Shown: in pieces, positions 1-11,722 of the stretch
Layout: each line of letters opens with the position of its first letter
Position numbering within the stretch: position 1 is the first letter of the stretch
Assembly (NCBI GenBank): GCA_030280995.1
Contig: JASXTE010000005.1
Location: forward strand, 15,382,001-15,446,000
DNA length: 64,000 nt
From: Hemileia vastatrix
Taxonomy: Eukaryota > Basidiomycota > Pucciniomycetes > Pucciniales > Zaghouaniaceae
Direction of reading: 5' to 3'
Position numbers and translations under genes: made by a program
Notes under the pieces: model-generated
What the model saw: only the letters and a program-made list of their open reading frames with translations
Databases searched by the model: none
Told to the model about the DNA's origin: nothing

Positions 1-1879
1 TGAGGTTTTCTTTGGTCTTCCGCTCCTTTTTGGAAATAAATCACTATTGGATGTGTAAGGTTTCAGAAGAGATACTGGAAAAACAGGATGTTTTCTGTAA
101 TATGGAGAATACAAAATAACCTCAACTTCATTGTCTCCAATCATTCTTCTGACAACAAATGGACCAACAAATTGGTCTTTTAATTTGTTAATTCCTAGTA
201 AATTGAAGTGGACTGTAGAAATCAACACTTCATCACCCTTTTTAAAAGTGTATTCTTTATGGGATTTGTCCCATATCTTCTTCTCATATTCAAATGATTT
301 TTCAATACATTTTTGAGCATGATTTCTGCAAAGTTGTTGCATTTGAAGAAAAGATTTTACACCAGGATGTATATCCATTTTTGTATTTTGTTATTGAGAA
401 TTTGGGCAGGATTATTTAAAACATATCCAAGCCAGAGCTCAAAAGGCTTTTTTTGAGTAACAGAATGAACAGTGCTATTATAGGCAAATTCCAACCCAGG
501 AAGTAAGGTAACCCAATCATGAGTGAATCTGTCATTATCTTTATACTGAAGGCCAAAGGCACAGTACCTTCTAATCATGTCCTCCAGAGTCTGATCCATT
601 CTTTCAGGTAATCCATCAGTCTGAGGGTGATGGGCAGTAGATAGTTTCAGATCACAACCACAAACATCCATCAGAGACATCCAAAATTCAGAAGAAATTT
701 AGGGTCTCTGTCAGAGATTATGGCTTTAGGAAAAGCAGCAGTATTAAACATATGAGACCACCATAAGAAAGCTAATTCTTTGGTGGAAACCTCCCTGTGA
801 GTAGGTATAAATTTACATATTTTAGTGAATCTGTCCACAATAACCCAACAAGAGTTATAACTGTCTTTTGCAGCAATAGGTAATCCTGTTGCAAAATCCA
901 TGTTTATTATCTGCCATGGTGCATCAGGAGGTTCAATATGTTGCATTAATCCAGCTCTTTTACCAGTCAATCTTTTTGATTTTTGGAAAGAATCACAAGA
1001 TTCAACAAATAATTTGGTGTCTTCAGACATATTAACCCACCAAGCAGTGTTTTTAATTCTGATCATTGTTTTTTCAAGATCAAAATTTCCAGCTAATATG
1101 TCATCATGACAAATTTTCAAGATGACCACTTTCATAGAAGGAGGAATAACAATGACATTACTCAACTTTCTTCTATAATATAGATATCCATCATCAATTG
1201 AAAATTTACCTTTTTCCCAAGATTTTTGGTACTTTAGTGGAATGGTTTTAATTAATGCCTGTATTGAAGCATTCTTTGGATCATTTAATATGGTGCATAA
1301 CTTTTTCAAGTCAGTGTCCTTATCATATGAATTCAGAATAAGCTGTAATAGCTCTCCCTCCATATCAACCACATATATCTTGTGAATATAAATAATTTCA
1401 TCCTCAGGATCATAAGCAGGATTAGAGTCATCATTTGTTAAAGGTAACCTTGATAACATATCCACATTTGAGTGAACAATACCAGCCCTATGAATAATTG
1501 TCATTCTCCCTCTGTATTCTTGAACAGCTAACTGCCATCTGAACATATGTCTGTTAGGTGTTTTCAAGTTTAAAAGGGATTTAACTGCACTGCAGTCAGT
1601 GACAATTTCAAATTTCTGGTCATCTAGGTAATAATGTGGCTTTTCTAGAGCCCAAACTACGGCTAAACATTCAAGCTGAGTGGCACCATATTTCAATTCA
1701 CTATTTCTCAAGGTTCTTGAAATATAACAAATTACTACTTCTGATACTTTATCATTCATCACTTGTTTTTGATGGAGGGCAGCACTCAGATTAATAAAAC
1801 TGGCATCAGTATGTAAAACAAATGGTTGATTAAAGTCAGGTAAAGCAAGAATAGGTGCTGACATCAAACAGTTTTTCAT
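1..1879 (-). pseudogene. A1 RNase H-integrase region of pol (broken)
   Basis: On the minus strand the reading runs from RNase H (TDASFINLSAALHQKQ, then the LECLAVVWALEK block) through the integrase zinc-binding region (HDDILAGNF ... CDSFQKSK) to the integrase core (MDFATGLP, ISDRDPKF, HHPQTDGLPERM). The second Cys of the usual CDSC pair is Phe here, so the zinc finger is damaged. The frame slips near 680-690 (after RDPKF) and again near 390 (after the LNNK motif), so three frames are needed to read it. The stretch 1-356 still matches the post-core region of A2 (VHFNL, VGPFVV, RKHPVFPVSLLKPY) and stops at a Lys/Arg-rich RGRPKK-like tail at the window edge. The chromodomain is therefore off-window. 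Confidence 0.9.
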
Positions 1880-3160
1880 AGTGTCATAGGCTCTTTGTAT
1901 TCAACTATTCCAGACAAAAGCAACATCCTTTCTAGTTAATTGTGTAAGGGGTAAAGCTATGACTTGGTAATTTTTATTATACTGTCTATAGTATCCACAC
2001 ATTCCCAAAAAACTATGTATCTCTCTAACTGTATTAGGAGTCTTCACCTGTTGTATGGCTGCCACTTTGTTTTGGCCAAAACATATTGGTAAGCCTGAAA
2101 CAACATGACCAAGGACCTTTTAAGAATGGAAACCAAATTTACATTTCTTCAAAGCAAGTGTCATATTTATCTCATCCATTTTTTGGAACACTTTAAAAAG
2201 GTGGTTGAGATGGTCCTCAAATATTTTTGAAAATATAATGATATCATCAATATAAACCATCAGCCATCCTTCAATTATCTCCTGGTGGAATGCGTTATCC
2301 ATGACTTTTTGAAAAACTGAAGTGTTATTTTTAGGACCAAATGGCATCCTTATATACTTATAAATACCCAAAAGAGTAGCAATCATCAGAAAATTCTGAG
2401 AATTTTTCTCAACAGGTACCTGGTGATATCCCTTGTTACCATCCAAACAGCTGATATATTTAGCACCCTGTAGGGTAGCATGTATAGAGCTAATTCTAGG
2501 AAAAGGATATATATCATTAACAGTATAAGTATTTAGTGCTCTATAATCTCCACATAAACTGGCTTTATCTTTCTCATAAGAAATTAGGACAGGTGAGATA
2601 ACACAATATTTAGGTGTTTCAACTACCTTTTCAATAATGTTTATTTTTAAAAGGGTAGAGATATTGTCTTCAATATCTTTTCTCTTTGTGGGAGAAGCAG
2701 GATAAGGCTTCTTCTTTAAACTAGGTGGTATATCAGTTAATGGACAAGACAATGAGAGTTTCATTTCTTCTTTAACTAATCCCAGTTCATGTGACCCATG
2801 AGCAAAAGCCATAGGAAAAGACTTTATCAAGTTAATGATGGAATCTTTATCCTCACCAGAAAGTTGTTCTCTAAAAGAGGCATTTTCTATTTCAGAAATA
2901 AGGGCATGCATTTCTTTTTTATATCTTCCTTTATATTGAACCACAGAATTACATGTGTTCAATTCTGGTTTTAATAATTTTTTGGGGGAGGAAGACTTAA
3001 ATTTTTCTTCCCATTTATCCCCAATGTGAAGCATTGGTTTGAAGGATCTAATTTTATGCCATATTTGGTTAAAACGTCATTTCCTATGATAAAAAAACTG
3101 CTTAAATTATCATTTTTCATGACAAAAAAATCACAAATAGCTCTTAAAAAACCATGGTTA
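1880..3160 (-). pseudogene. A1 reverse transcriptase region of pol (broken)
   Basis: A 304-residue open stretch (3034 down to 2120) carries RT: the KARLCGDYRALN-like block as KASLCGDYRALN, GNKGYHQVPVEKNSQNF, MPFGPKN and the active-site VYIDDIIIF with both Asp residues intact. A TAA interrupts at about 2120, and a TGA follows WNS at about 1900 in the RT-RNase H connection. Upstream (3035-3160), the protease-RT linker is out of frame with the protease. The catalytic motif is intact, so loss of function comes from the stops and shifts. It would act in cytoplasmic virus-like particles, copying element RNA. Confidence 0.9.
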
Positions 3161-3163
3161 TAT

Positions 3164-5175
3164 TTAATAAAATACTATGGCCTTGTATTTACCAATGGGT
3201 GACAAAACAGAGCCATAACCTCTCTGATTTTCAGAAGTGATAGACATCAGTTTTAATTTATAGTCTTTATCCACTGAAGCAAGTGCTTTTTCAGATACTA
3301 CACTTCCTCCAGCTCCATAATTTAGAACAACTTCCATGCTGGTTACATTGATCAAGACTGGTGCTTTGAGAGGGGCAATTACAATTGAGCTATCCTCAAT
3401 GTTCCTTATGATCTCAGCATCCTCAACTGTAGATAAATCATTATTTTCAATATCAATAGTATTTAAATAATGAATATTTTCTTTCAGCATCAAGATTTCT
3501 CGTTGAGATTCATATGAAATATTGCTGGCACAATCACTTGAAGTATCATCCAGTTCTAATGTATCATCAGCTTTTTCCTCAGTTTGTCCAAACAGATTTA
3601 TCCTCTTGTCCCAAACATAGCCTTTCTGCCAATCCTTGTTGCACTTGAAGCAAGTGTTTGTTGCATACTTTTTTGGTGCAACAGGGGCAGATAGTTTACC
3701 AACATTTTCCAGAGGTTTCTGTTGGTAAGTGGAGGGTTTCTCCAAAGGGGTCCTAGGAATGAATCTTCTGGAATCATACTTGTTGTTTAGAAGGATCTCA
3801 TTGCAAGTATTAATGAAAGAAGAGGGTTCTCTGGAGAACTCAGTCCTAGCCACTATCAAGTCTCTCAGAGACATTGGTAATTTATAAAGGATCCTGTCCT
3901 TCCATATCTCAAACTCCATATTTGGGTCCATTGCCCTCAAGATTTTTACAAGCTTCATTAAGAACTCAATAGGTTTATCAGTGGAAGAGCTATATCTTGT
4001 TTCCTCATACTGCCTTTGTTGAGCCATTCTGAACTTGGAGCCACCAAATTGTGTTTTAATCAATTTTTTCAAATCTTCCCATGAGTAGTCATTCCTGTCC
4101 AGGAGAGCAGATTCATACCAGATTAGGGCAACATTGATATACAAAGAAATTAACTGAGACACAATTTCCTCATCTGGGAGTTTGTAAGAATTTTTTAAGT
4201 TCTCAATTCTGCAAATGAAATGCTGCCAGTCAGAAGAAGAATCACCATCAAATGTTGGGTACTGGTCAAGTTTTGGCCAATTCTTTTGATTTGAAGGAGT
4301 CTCCTTAGTACCAGCTTGTTTCTGAGTAAGGAGCAGTTGTAACTTCTCTAGTTGTGCAGTAATCTAATTGTTTAATCCCTCTGTTGGGGATCCTGGTGCA
4401 TCATCAATTTTTGATGGAAACTCAGGGGTATCAACATGTATTTCTGGATCAAATTTTCCTTTAGATGAACCAGCCACAGGTAACCTTGGAGCATTCTGTA
4501 CTATATTTTCCTTTAAAGAAATATCAGAATATTTTTGATCATTAAACAATGAGTTCAATTTCTCCTCAATGGTTGTTAGTCTGGTTTTCACTCTTGGAAG
4601 ACTAGATAAACTCTCATTGATTGTTGCAAAAGATAACTGATTTTTATTTTGAAAAGATGAAAAATGGTCATTAAATCTTTTCAGATTCATCATATCAATA
4701 TCCACCTCCTGGCAACAGGCAGATACAGTATCTTTCAGTTTAGAAAAATCATTTTTGATATTTTGCCATAAAGCAACTTTCTTTTCATGGGTTGCCTTGT
4801 AATGAAACAATTCATCAGAAACTCTTTGTGATTCACTCCTTAATGCTTGATAACCCTGTTCAGTTAACAAAGTATTATATCTCTGAGTCAGTTGCATGTT
4901 GTTCATTGTATGATTTTGTTTAAAAATAATATCCCTCAAATATTCATAATTAATGTTAGCTACATCTGGAGTGTTTCTCAATAAGGAAACATAGTAACTT
5001 TCCAGATTTTCATAAAGCTCAGGTTCAAGTGTTTCATCAATAATAGCCATATCAGGATTTATCATTGAAATAGTAATTAGAGCTAAAGGATAAGATAAAT
5101 TTGAATTTTGATCAATTTGTCTACTGTTCTCAGCCTCTACAGGTCTCACAGTCTCATCTCCTCTTCCACAATTAC
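3164..5175 (-). pseudogene. A1 gag-protease (one in-frame stop, damaged zinc knuckle and protease)
   Basis: Read from 5175 downwards, one frame holds a coiled-coil-rich N-terminal part, the capsid-like block (NWPKLDQYPTFDGDSSSDW about 4300-4235, then WYESALL and FGGSKFRMAQQR) and the nucleocapsid, interrupted only by a TAG at 4364-4366. The knuckle reads CFKCNKDWQKGYVW, so the His and last Cys of the family's C-x2-C-x7-H-x-C are Tyr and Trp. The retropepsin site is VVLNYGAGGSVVS: the catalytic Asp is Asn. The frame is lost after KYKAIVFY near 3164. It would encode the particle shell and processing protease. Confidence 0.88.
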
Positions 5176-5233
5176 CTGAATGAACTAAATTAGTTAAAGG
5201 AAATGGTACTTAAGAATCAATAGAGGGGCTTAC
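5176..5233 (-). other. 58-nt GT...AG segment between leader ORF and gag (A1)
   Basis: On the minus strand this starts GTAAGC, has a CTAAT branch-like motif near its 3' part and ends CAG, followed by GTAAT. The same segment, exactly 58 nt, occurs at the same place in A2, A3 and A4. It could be a spliceosomal intron or a conserved coding linker; 58 is not a multiple of 3, so splicing would change the frame relation. Confidence 0.55.
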
Positions 5234-5844
5234 CAAGGTTTGCTGGGCCAGATCATATTGTTTTTTCTTCTTCTTCCTCCTTGATATGTGTGAGGAGGAG
5301 TGAGGTTGACTTGGCTGGGTCTTGATGGACCTGCTTGGGGCAATCGAGTCTGTTTATTTTAAGACAGGTAATTCCACTGATTGTTCAGCTAATCCCACTG
5401 CCACTTGGATACTTCCACTTTCTCTGGCTGCTGGGGAGCCAATTGATTAAGATCCCTGGGGGGAGGAGGTCTCCTCTTCTCTTGAAGAAAAGCATCTATC
5501 TTTCTTACCTTTTCCTCTAGAGCATCTACTCTTGACCTCAATCTCAAGTTTTCTGTCCTTAATTCTTTTATGTGTGTTGAAAGGTTCTTTACTTGTTGAG
5601 GTAGTGGCATCTTTTTTATTTTGAAGCCTTTTGGAAGTTCTTCTGGGGGGTTTATTACAGGTTTCTGTTCCTGATTTGTTTCTACCAGAATTTCCACTTC
5701 TCCATTTCTACATCCTGATTGGGGAAATGATTGATTAACTTGAGATAATTTTCTAGTTAAATGAGAAATCACAGAAGTAGCCTCGTCATAAAAATTTAAA
5801 TCCAATTCCTCTTCACGTGCAGCAGAGACACCTTGATCAGTCAT
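5234..5844 (-). pseudogene. A1 leader ORF: acidic N-terminus plus coiled-coil, Pro-rich protein
   Basis: A 151-residue frame (5844-5389) starts MTDQGVSAAREEELDL, matching the MTDQ start in A4. A one-base deletion relative to A4, near 5690, then joins it to the conserved leader frame with LPKGFKIKK, PLPQQVKNLSTHIKELRTEN (coiled coil) and KWQWD. A TAG stops it at 5389, but the same frame resumes (Pro-rich, YQGGRRR) and ends Pro-Trp-stop at the GT of the 58-nt segment. In A2 and A4 the N-terminus and the coiled coil lie in different frames, so the A1 fusion is probably accidental. Function unknown; position suggests an N-terminal Gag or accessory protein. Confidence 0.6.
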
Positions 5845-6665
5845 TTCTAAATTTTACTGAAATGAGGGAGGGAGACAATAAGATGAATTAGTTTGTATTT
5901 ATACTTTTATTTAAAAGAAAAATAATAAAATAAAATTTTTCAGGATAAAATCAACTAAAGTAATAATCAATTTATTAATTCAAAACAATTTAAAACCAGG
6001 ATTATATAATAATCAACTGAAGATTTAAATTTAAATTTCTTATTAACAAATTTATGATAATTATTATCAGAATTTTAAATCAACTGAGAATTTAATAATT
6101 AACTGGACTTAATGTCTACTGAAATATTAAATATGAATTTTGAAAAATAATTTATTGTCAGGAAAATTTGTTAACTGGAACAAATGAAATTTAAATATAT
6201 CAGGACAAGAGTCAACTGAAAATTATAATTAATAATAATTTTTTAAAATAGAATTTATCACCTCTAGGACTAAGAACACAATTTCTCTATCTTTTTCAAA
6301 TAGAAAAAATAAAATAAATAATCAAAAAAATTTAATTCCAATTAACTAGACACCTCCCCCTGTTAAATGAGCAAATTAATGCCACTTACAGAGTGCTGAG
6401 TAAAAAGGAAATATGTAGAGAGTGAAGAGTTCAAAGTGACCCACAAATAGTAATTTCAATAATTACCACGAAATATAAGACATTTAGTCAATATATGAAC
6501 CTAAGTTTTGGAGTGTGGTTTGATTCCTTTTCGCAGGAAAAAATTTTAGTCACATGATATATGACATTTGTTGTTTTTGTCGTTCACTTGTCCTTATAGA
6601 TACCTCAAATGGAAATGGTCCTCCCATTCTCCGGCCTCAAGTAATCAATGTGCCGTCAACGATTC
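5845..6665 (-). other. A1 untranslated leader
   Basis: AT-rich leader between the primer site and the gag start. It matches the A4 leader (28968-29196 and 40322-41014) in order, including a recurring motif of the form 'cagttga ... tgtcctggtaa' (seen here as its complement) repeated many times. No long ORF. The repeats could be packaging or structural RNA signals; that is inference. Confidence 0.6.
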
Positions 6666-6680
6666 GGAAAGGCCTCCAAT
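6666..6680 (-). other. A1 primer-binding site
   Basis: Immediately internal to the LTR end (GACA on the minus strand) lies ATTGGAGGCCTTTCC. Equivalent positions read ACTGGGGACCTTTCC in A2 and ATTGGGGACCTTTCC in A3, so this is a conserved TGG-starting primer site. The tRNA cannot be named from here. Confidence 0.65.
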
Positions 6681-7480
6681 TGTCGGGTGGTCCTTCAAGT
6701 CAAGAAGAGTTTTCAAGGAGTTTCAAGGATGGCAATAGTGGATTTCAAAGAATTCAAAATGTGTACGTATTTTTCTTATCTTTTAAAGATTGTTTACTTG
6801 AATAATTTAGAGAGGTAAAGGGTTAATTACTATTTTATTTAAAAGTTTAGAATTATGGCTTAATGTAAATACTAAAATGATAATAAATAGTCTTTTATGT
6901 AGTTGTAATAAAATATGTAAGTAAATAAAATAAGTTAGTAATGAATGTTCTGAAAAGCACAAAAGTGAGGGCCTTTTATAGGCAAAACATGAGGGAAATA
7001 AAGACACGGAATTCACACCATCTACTGTAAGAATGTGAGAAAGAAGATGACTAAAAGGAGTATATATATGACATAAGAATAAATTAATTGGTACTTCAAC
7101 AAGGGCATCAATTTTATTAGTAATAAAGTATGAGTTCCTTGGACTGTCACAATTAAGTTAATTATAGTAATTTCACGGAATTCCAGGTCTCTCAATGAAG
7201 TAATATAATAATCTTAAGGTTTTTTTATTATAATTTTATTATTAATTTTTATTCCCAATCAACTTTACTATTGAGCACTGTGTTAGGAAGTAAAAATGTA
7301 TGGGACTCTTACTTAAATTAATTATTTACACTACTTAATATAATCATCTTAGATGGTTGTAAGTAATATATAAGTAAATGTTAAATAATTAAATATTAAT
7401 AAGTATTTTAAAAAGGCATGGATTCACATTAGAAAAATAATTAATTATTTTACCAGGTAAGTCTAGTAGCCCGGCTGAAA
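6681..7480 (-). repeat. A1 5' LTR (800 bp)
   Basis: Bounded by TGTCGGGTGG (plus strand, 6681) and a mutated terminus GGCTGAAA (7480; relatives end GGCTGACA). The minus strand has a TATA-like CCTATAAAAGG at 6972-6982. The outer end closely matches the LTR starts of A0/A4 (CTAGACTTACC, then the AATAATTAATTA stretch). A similar-sized solo LTR lies at 48418-49213. Confidence 0.85.
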
Positions 7481-8860
7481 AGAATTCTCAGAATTTTCTG
7501 ATGATAGCCACTCATATGGGTTTTTATGAGTATTTTAGGATGCCATTTGGCTCCAAAAATTCCCCTACAGTTTTTTAAAAAGTTATGGATAACACATTTT
7601 ATCAAGAAATAATTGAAGGAAGGCTGATGGTTTACATTGATGATATCGTCATATTCTCTAAAACATTTGAGAACCAGTTTAACCACCTGTGTAAAGTGTT
7701 CCATAAGACGGATGATATAAATATGAAACTTGCCTTGAAAAAAATTCAAATTTGGTTTTCATTCTTTAAAAGTGCTTGGTCATGTTGTCTCAGGCTTGCA
7801 GATATGTGTTGACCAAAACAAACTGGCAGCCATACAAAAGATGAAAGCTTCTACCACAGTTAGGGAGCCCCAGAAATTTTTGGGAATTAGTGGATACTAT
7901 AGACAGTATATTAAATTTTATCAGGTCATAGAATTACACCTTACCCAATTAACTAGGAAAGATGTTGCTTTTGTCTGGAGCATTGAAAGACAAAGAGCTT
8001 TCAACACTATGAAACATTGTTTAATTTTAGCACCAATTCTTGCTTTGCCTGACTTTAATCAACCAATTGTGTTATACACTGATGCCAGTTTTATTGGTCT
8101 TGGTGCTGTTCTCCATCAAAAACAAGTTATGAATGAAAAAGTATCAGAAGTAGTAATTTTTTATATTTCAAGAGCCTTGATAAATAGTGAGTTTAAATAT
8201 GGTGCCACTCAACTGGAGTGTTTAGCAGTAGTGTGGGATCTAGAGAAGCTACATTATTATCTGAATGACCAGAAATTTGAACTTGTCACTGAATGCAGTG
8301 CAGTTAAATCCCTCTTAAACCTGAAAACACCTAGCAGAAATATGTTCAGATGGCAGCTAGCTTTTCAAGAATACAGAGGGAGAATGACAATAATTAATAG
8401 GGCTGGTATTGTTCACTCAAATGTGCATATGGTTTCAAAGTTACCTTTGCCAAATGATGACTCAAATCCTGCCTATGTTCCTAAAGATGAGATAGTTCAT
8501 ATTAATGGGATATATGTGGTTGATATGGAGGAAGAGCAATTACAGCTTATTCTGGATTCATATGATAATGACACTTACTTAAAAAAGCTGTGTACTATAT
8601 TAAATGATCCAAATAATTCTTCAATACAAGCATTAATCAAAACCCTCCCACCATAGTACCAGACCGCTATTGAAAAAGGTAAATTTTCAATTGATGAAAG
8701 CTACCTCTATTATAGAAGAAATTTTAGTAATTTTATTGTTATTCCTTCTTTTATGAAAGAGATCATCTTGAAATTTTGTAATGTTGACATAATGGCTGGT
8801 AATTTTGATATTTAGAAAACAATGATCAGAACTAAGAAAACTTCTTGGTGGGTTAATATG
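7481..8860 (+). pseudogene. A0 pol, left part: RT to integrase zinc finger (broken)
   Basis: The plus strand enters in mid RT (KNSQNFLMIATHMGF) immediately after the A1 LTR, continues through MVYIDDIVIFSKTF (catalytic Asp pair intact), slips frame near 7745-7775, and then runs 294 codons through RNase H (TDASFIGLGAVLHQKQ, LECLAVVWDLEK). It ends in the integrase zinc-finger region with stops after 8656. At 8860 it breaks inside the codons for VNM and resumes at 18034 on the far side of A2, so both parts are one older element. Related to A4 more than to A2. It is dead. Confidence 0.92.
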
Positions 8861-9996
8861 TGTCGGTCAGTCATCTAGAAGAAGGTAAGAAAAATAGGAG
8901 AAAAGGAGGAGAGAAGGAGGAGGACAAGGGAAAATAAAAGAAATAAATTACAATAATATATTTAATTTATTTAAGAGGGAAACAATGGCGAGCAACTTTG
9001 AGAGATGACAAAAACTTAGATTTTATTAATAATAATAATATTTAATGTAAGGGTTCTGTGCGGCAAACACTTTTAATTACTATCAGACTTAAAGCAACCT
9101 TTAATTTGTTATATAGACTTTTAATTAGAATTGTATTACTAATAAAAAAAATATAAACGTAGTAAAATAGTATTTAATTTGTTGAGTGTATAATAAGTGA
9201 TGATGCTACAGGGGATTATCCAAGGCCCTTTTATAGGCAATGGGTCCTCTGAAGCGCCACTATGTTTGTAAATACAATAGTTAGAATAGAATAAAACAAA
9301 TATATCAAAGAGTAAATGAAACATAACAATGTAGAGAAAAACATGAAACAAATAATTAAAACACCAATTAAGAATCCAATTTTCCCGCCATTAATTCCTA
9401 AATCAGTAAGTAAAAATAGTGAATAACTAAACAAGATTGGAACATAGGAGCTACGAGAAAAATAATTCCAAACAGATGGTACAGTCTGATTTAAGGATAT
9501 TTTAAGTGAAACAAAAAATACTTTGACGCAACAAAACATGTAATTAATCTCAATTTAGTATAAATTAATTAATTGGTTTTTCCTGACACAATTAAGGGTC
9601 AAAAGAAGCGTCATTAATTATTGTTTAGTATTATATGAAAGGTGTTATTTAATATATAAATTTAAATAATTAATTTAAATATATTATAGGTCAATTTTAC
9701 ACTTATAATTATAATATATGTTTTTCAATTAATTAAATATAAATTTATAATTATTAAATACATAAAAATGCGCCATTATTTGTAGAATATATTATATTAT
9801 GTTCAATTTAACTGTATATAAAAATTTATATAACCAATAAATTAATATAACACTTGTATATAATAAAATACTTATATAATTTTATTATGCAATAAAATAT
9901 TAATTTATATTCATTAAATACAATTCTTACCCACTCTTTCAGGTTTTATAAGTTACATATCATTTTTACTGGACTCCTGGAATAGCCTGGCTGACA
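8861..9996 (-). repeat. A2 3' LTR (1136 bp)
   Basis: Plus-strand ends TGTCGGTCAG and GGCTGACA, i.e. TG...CA on the element strand. Same length as the partner at 16893-18028, with roughly a dozen visible mismatches. The minus strand has the TATA-like CCTATAAAAGGG at 9226-9237. The open frames inside (for example 9231-9539, minus) recur in both LTRs and are not taken as genes. Confidence 0.95.
9226..9237 (-). promoter_or_regulatory. TATA-like box in A2 3' LTR
   Basis: CCTATAAAAGGG on the element strand, in the position expected of the U3 promoter. The 5' LTR copy is at 17258-17269. Equivalent boxes occur in every LTR of family A seen here. Confidence 0.5.
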
Positions 9997-10012
9997 CTCC
10001 CTCACTCTAAAA
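9997..10012 (-). other. A2 polypurine tract
   Basis: On the minus strand AGAGTGAGGGAG lies directly before the 3' LTR. The same purine run precedes the LTRs at 19276 and 47229. It would prime plus-strand DNA synthesis. Confidence 0.75.
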
Positions 10013-10030
10013 AAAACAATAAAAAAAATG

Positions 10031-11722
10031 CTAAGATTTTTTCTTTTTGTATTTTTTCAACAGAGTAGGCAGATTTGAAATTTCCTTGCCAGGTATCCAT
10101 GCATCATGTTCAGATGATTTGTTCTTATATCTCAATAAATATTCAGTACCTCTCTCAGAAGTGATAATTCTATCATTGAGAATTTTATCAATTTCTGCTG
10201 TTTCTGTGACTTCCTGAGGGTTTTTCTTAGGTCTTCCTCTTCTTTTTGGAAATAAGTCACTGTTCGAAGTATAAGGCTTAAGCAAAGAAATGGGAAAGAC
10301 AGGATGTTTCCTATCATATGGAGAATACAATACAACTTCTACTGCATTATCACCAACCATTCTTTTAAAAACAAATGGTCCTACAAAAGGATCTTTTAAT
10401 TTGTGGTTACCTTGTAAATTGAAATGGACAGTAGAGATCAACACTTCATTATCCTTGTTAAATGTGTATTCTTTATTGGATTTATCCCATCTTTTCTTTT
10501 CATATTCAAATGCTTTATCAATACAACTCTGAGCATGTTTTCTGCATAGCTGTTGCATTTGCATAAAAGATTTTACACCAGGGTGTAGTTCCAACTTAGG
10601 TAATTTATTATTGAGAATCTGAGCAGGAGTGTTTGGGACATAACCTAACCAAAGCTCAAAAAGCTTTTTCTCAGTGACAGAATGAACAGTGCTATTATAT
10701 GCAAATTCAAGACCAGGCAAAAGAGTGACCCAATCATGAGTAAATCTGTCATTGTCTTTATATTCTAAACCAAAGGTACAATACCTTCTAATCATATCTT
10801 CCAGAGTTTGAATCATTCTTTCAGCTAGACCATCAGTCTGAGGATGGTGAGCTGTAGACAATTTTAACTCACAGCCACAAATATCCATCAAAGAGGTCCA
10901 AAACTCAGAAGTGAATTTTGGATCCCTATCAGAGATAATGGCTTTTGGAAAACCAATAATATTAAACATGTAAGACCACCATAAGAAAGCTAATTCTTTG
11001 GTGGATACATATTTGTGGGTTGGAATAAATTTGCACATTTTTGTGAATCTATCCACTATTACCCAACAAGAGTTAAAGCTGTCTCTACCTGCAACAGGAA
11101 GACCAGTGACAAAATCCATATTAATAATTTGCCAGGGAGCACTAGGTGTTTCAATATGTTGTAATAACCCTGCTCTCTTACCTGTTAACCTTTTAGTTTT
11201 TTGGCAGGAATCACAAGATTCAACATATAATTTTGTGTCTTCAGACATATTAGCCGACCATGCAGTGTTTTTGATTCTAATCAATGTTTTTTCAAGATCA
11301 AAATGACCAGCTAATATGTCATCATGACAAAGTTTGAGGATAGTTTCTTTCATTGAAGGAGGAATTACAATTACATTGGTAAGCTTCCTTCTATAATATA
11401 TATAACCATCTTCAATAGAGAACTTTCCTTTATTTAAAGCATTTTGGTACTTTGCAGGAAGAGGTTTTATTAATGCTTGAATTGAAGCATTCTTAGGATC
11501 ATTTAAGATAGTAACCAATTTATTTAAATCAGAATCTTTATCATATGAATCCAGTATTAACTTTAATAACTCCTCTTCCATATCAACTATAAATATACCC
11601 TGGATATGAACAGTATCATCCTCAGGTACATAAGCAGGATTTGAGTTATTATTTGGCAAAGGCAATCTGGAGAGCATATCGACATTAGAGTGAACATTTC
11701 CAGCTCTATGGATAATTGTCAT
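10031..11722 (-). CDS. A2 integrase with C-terminal chromodomain (3' part of Gag-Pol)
   Basis: 563 codons in the same frame as A2 gag. In order: the end of the RNase H domain (HRAGNVHSNVDMLSRLP), the HHCC zinc region (HDDILAGHF ... CDSCQK), the catalytic core (MDFVTGLP; SDRDPKFTS; DGLAERMIQ) with exact Asp-35-Glu spacing, a GPF-like segment (VGPFVF) and RKHPVFPISLLKPY. Then RGRPKK and a chromodomain (EIDKILNDR ... YLLRYKNKSSEHDAW ... LPTLLKKY) lead to a TAG at 10031-10033. A chromodomain marks this as a chromovirus, whose integrases target modified chromatin. All catalytic residues are present. Separated from the upstream part by a TGA at 11723-11725 (an Arg-Gly context in relatives), so it is not made as one protein in this copy unless read through. 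Confidence 0.93.
   Translation of the reverse strand: MTIIHRAGNVHSNVDMLSRLPLPNNNSNPAYVPEDDTVHIQGIFIVDMEEELLKLILDSYDKDSDLNKLVTILNDPKNASIQALIKPLPAKYQNALNKGKFSIEDGYIYYRRKLTNVIVIPPSMKETILKLCHDDILAGHFDLEKTLIRIKNTAWSANMSEDTKLYVESCDSCQKTKRLTGKRAGLLQHIETPSAPWQIINMDFVTGLPVAGRDSFNSCWVIVDRFTKMCKFIPTHKYVSTKELAFLWWSYMFNIIGFPKAIISDRDPKFTSEFWTSLMDICGCELKLSTAHHPQTDGLAERMIQTLEDMIRRYCTFGLEYKDNDRFTHDWVTLLPGLEFAYNSTVHSVTEKKLFELWLGYVPNTPAQILNNKLPKLELHPGVKSFMQMQQLCRKHAQSCIDKAFEYEKKRWDKSNKEYTFNKDNEVLISTVHFNLQGNHKLKDPFVGPFVFKRMVGDNAVEVVLYSPYDRKHPVFPISLLKPYTSNSDLFPKRRGRPKKNPQEVTETAEIDKILNDRIITSERGTEYLLRYKNKSSEHDAWIPGKEISNLPTLLKKYKKKKS

Larger units (their letters stand above)
1..7480 (-). mobile_element. Element A1: Ty3/Gypsy chromovirus (family A), left-truncated by the window
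   Basis: The minus strand reads 5' LTR (6681-7480), primer site, leader, gag, protease, RT, RNase H and integrase, running off the left edge before the chromodomain and 3' LTR. Gene order PR-RT-RH-IN is that of Ty3/Gypsy (Metaviridae). The right end abuts the RT of a plus-strand relative (A0) in mid-codon, so A1 inserted into A0; the other half of A0 would lie left of the window. Frameshifts and stops show it is dead. The right-hand target repeat cannot be paired because the left end is missing. Confidence 0.93.

Noticed and set aside
9231..9539. 102-codon minus-strand ORF, repeated at 17263-17571
   Set aside because: It lies in U3/R of both A2 LTRs, is hydrophobic and Phe-rich from AT composition, and has no counterpart in other family A LTRs.
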